Positions 30,756 to 32,118 of a DNA stretch of 32,118 bases are shown here, piece after piece. The position numbers were made by a program, and so were the translations under genes. How positions within the stretch are numbered: position 1 is the first letter of the stretch; every line of letters begins with the position of its first letter. This DNA is from Candidatus Heimdallarchaeota archaeon (lineage in GTDB: Archaea > Asgardarchaeota > Heimdallarchaeia > JABLTI01): assembly GCA_030614005.1 (NCBI GenBank), contig JAUWKS010000037.1:1-32118 (forward strand), in the 5' to 3' direction. A model generated the notes under the pieces. That model saw only the letters and a list, made by a program, of their open reading frames with translations, made no database searches and was not told the origin of the DNA.

Positions 30756-31700
30756 AACTTCGTCTTCAACGATTGTTTGTTCTTTCTTGTGAGTAAAGAA
30801 TTTTATTTTCTTAAATAAGACGGGCATTAACAATCCAATTACGGAATACACAATTGTATATCGGATGAAATCGTAGAGGTAATCTAAAGCATAATTCGTT
30901 GTTGCAAAAAGATCGAATAAAGCACTCAATCCAAAGTAAACGCCACTTAAAAATGCTAATCCCGTAATTATTCTAAGTAGTTTTGAATACCACTTCAGAT
31001 TATTATTATCCATTTTAATGTAACGGGCTTCGAACCAAAAGAACACTGGGAATATCATTAGAGCAGCTACTATTTTTGCAGAATTTTCTGCATCACCTGG
31101 TGGCCATTCCACAAATAATCCAGTAAAGAATGTAATAAAGAACACGGCTAGCCCGTAACCTTCTCCAACAATTATCTTTACCCAATTAGGCCATTTATCC
31201 ATCCAGTTAATTAGAAGTGGGATACTAAAGTATAATGCCGCTAAAACTGCAACACCAATAAGGAATCCAATTATTACATCACCAATAAAATGTACCCCTA
31301 AGAATACTCGAGAGATACAAATGAGAAGAATAAGAATTGGAATAACAATATATAACCAGATTTTTTTGAAATGAAACATTATCCAACCGTACATTGTTGT
31401 AGACGATTGAGCATGTCCTGAAGGAGTGCTAAAACCTTCTACTTTAATCATATTATCGCTAATCGCTGGTCTGGGTTTCTTAATTAATACTTTTAAGAAA
31501 AAATTCAGAAAACTTGTTGTTAACAAAACATAGATTGCAATTATTGCATCTTTTTTCTTGTATGTCCAAAATGCCATCGCTAGAAGAACGATATAAATAA
31601 TGGGGTCACCAAAAAATGTTATAATTTTAAAAGGCCATTCCGACCAAGGAATAGCATTTTGTAACCATTCATTTATTGTTTCATCAAAGAACCAACCCAT
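30744..31700 (-). CDS. PAP2 superfamily membrane phosphatase
   Basis: A 318-aa integral membrane phosphatase of the PAP2 (acid phosphatase/lipid phosphatase) superfamily. The three-part active site is present: KVLIKKPRP (K-x6-RP), STPSGHAQSST (PSGH) and SRVFLGVHFIGDV (SR-x5-H-x3-D). Helices surround the site, and an additional C-terminal membrane part of about 140 residues with five or so helices follows, which is longer than in minimal PAP2 enzymes. Likely substrates are lipid or polyprenyl phosphates, inferred from the family. ATG 31700 is chosen because AAGGTGA lies 5 nt upstream; a GTG at 31709 falls inside that site. It is 35 nt downstream of the TnpB gene. Confidence 0.87.
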   Translation of the reverse strand: MGWFFDETINEWLQNAIPWSEWPFKIITFFGDPIIYIVLLAMAFWTYKKKDAIIAIYVLLTTSFLNFFLKVLIKKPRPAISDNMIKVEGFSTPSGHAQSSTTMYGWIMFHFKKIWLYIVIPILILLICISRVFLGVHFIGDVIIGFLIGVAVLAALYFSIPLLINWMDKWPNWVKIIVGEGYGLAVFFITFFTGLFVEWPPGDAENSAKIVAALMIFPVFFWFEARYIKMDNNNLKWYSKLLRIITGLAFLSGVYFGLSALFDLFATTNYALDYLYDFIRYTIVYSVIGLLMPVLFKKIKFFTHKKEQTIVEDEVAIV

Positions 31701-31734
31701 TGATTTCACCTTAGCTTAATTATGGTCTATCTTG

Positions 31735-31765
31735 GTTAACGCACTCTTAAAGAGTTGGTGTTAAC
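31735..31765. repeat. Hairpin at the 3' end of tnpB
   Basis: GTTAAC at 31735-31740 and again at 31760-31765 (self-complementary) flank CACTCTT and AAGAGT, which can pair with a small bulge. It covers the tnpB stop codon and last codons. A folded 3' end is expected where a TnpB element carries its guide-RNA scaffold or subterminal hairpin. Confidence 0.4.
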
Positions 31766-32118
31766 TTTTGATTCTCTGCGAGTCCGCCCAACTCCAGAAT
31801 CATTCTGAAGGAACTTTCGTTTGACGTTTGGCTGTATGTCGCTAAAAAACTTCTCTCGAAAGACTCGAATATCTTTCAAGAGTCGTTGCCTGACCACAAG
31901 GCGTTTCTGTGATAGTGCTAGTAAGGCGAGGAAGCGCTGCATTTGTGTTCCTGAACTGCTTGTATCTCGATCTATTACTAACCCACAATCACAACTAATA
32001 GTTCGTTCGGAGAGTTTGCGGTTCTCTTTTGCCATACAGTAAGTGCATAGTTTGGTTGTATCTCGTTCACTGATCCTTATTACTTTCTTACCTACTCGCT
32101 GTGCTTTGTAGGTTAAGA
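31736..32118 (-). CDS. tnpB: TnpB transposon-associated nuclease, C-terminal part
   Basis: The frame enters from the right window edge and ends in TAA at 31736-31738, giving about 125 C-terminal residues of a TnpB (IS200/IS605 OrfB) RNA-guided nuclease, the ancestor of Cas12. LTYKAQRVGKKVIRISERDT leads to the zinc ribbon: KLCTYC, then ISCDCGLVIDRD. The DRD aspartate is the third residue of the RuvC site. After it the sequence is TSSSGTQ, where typical TnpB has a (V/I)NAA stretch. The tail after the zinc ribbon is about 70 residues. It may be functional or degenerate; the RuvC I and II parts lie outside the window. The tail looks basic and ends NTNSLRVR. Confidence 0.83.
   Translation of the reverse strand, partial: LTYKAQRVGKKVIRISERDTTKLCTYCMAKENRKLSERTISCDCGLVIDRDTSSSGTQMQRFLALLALSQKRLVVRQRLLKDIRVFREKFFSDIQPNVKRKFLQNDSGVGRTRRESKVNTNSLRVR

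Overview
The window is AT-rich archaeal chromosomal DNA. The archaeal assignment rests on the two catalytic-head subunits of an A/V-type ATPase, a short Sec61-gamma/SecE next to an NGN-KOW Spt5, an archaeal type IV pilin with a class III signal peptide, an Alg7-like lipid-carrier glycosyltransferase, IorAB, a TrmB-type regulator, and TATA-like boxes, some spaced as expected for leaderless transcripts. The mix of FtsZ, SPFH/NfeD, a charged-tail Spt5 and unrecognised regulatory-looking proteins would fit an Asgard (Heimdall-type) archaeon, but that is inference and no single marker here proves it.

Left part (1 to about 2,800) is a decaying accessory region. It holds the right end of a probable IS200/IS605-type element (1-215) abutting a 5'-truncated M32 carboxypeptidase remnant, a DUF6557-like gene split by one missing base, a TPR-like helical protein, and a reverse-strand secreted and membrane-anchored protein split by two frameshifts. 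Positions 3,079-8,008 hold a tight three-gene operon: a helical protein of unknown function, an 1159-aa Dna2-like Cas4-type nuclease/SF1 helicase fusion, and a cysteine-containing winged-helix protein. It is followed by a 765-aa TrmB-type protein with a very long coiled-coil insert, and a convergent SUKH (SMI1/KNR4) protein. This block is the best candidate for an undescribed system, either genome maintenance or defence.

The middle (11,213-22,488) is core metabolism and information processing: iorAB (2-oxoacid oxidation in peptide fermentation), an Alg7/MraY-family enzyme, ftsZ, a reverse-strand MFS transporter, secE, spt5, and the A and B subunits of the A-type ATPase. The transporter separates ftsZ from secE-spt5, and the ATPase A/B pair stands apart from its other subunits.

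The right part (22,654-32,118) has galU, an NfeD-like plus SPFH (flotillin-like) pair on the reverse strand, a pilin, an unknown 266-aa protein, a DUF389 membrane protein, a small unknown protein, a fused HdrC-HdrB-like iron-sulfur protein, a PAP2 phosphatase and, cut by the window edge, a TnpB transposon nuclease. No tRNA, rRNA or CRISPR array was recognised. Several convergent gene pairs are separated by clean hairpins that look like shared terminators.
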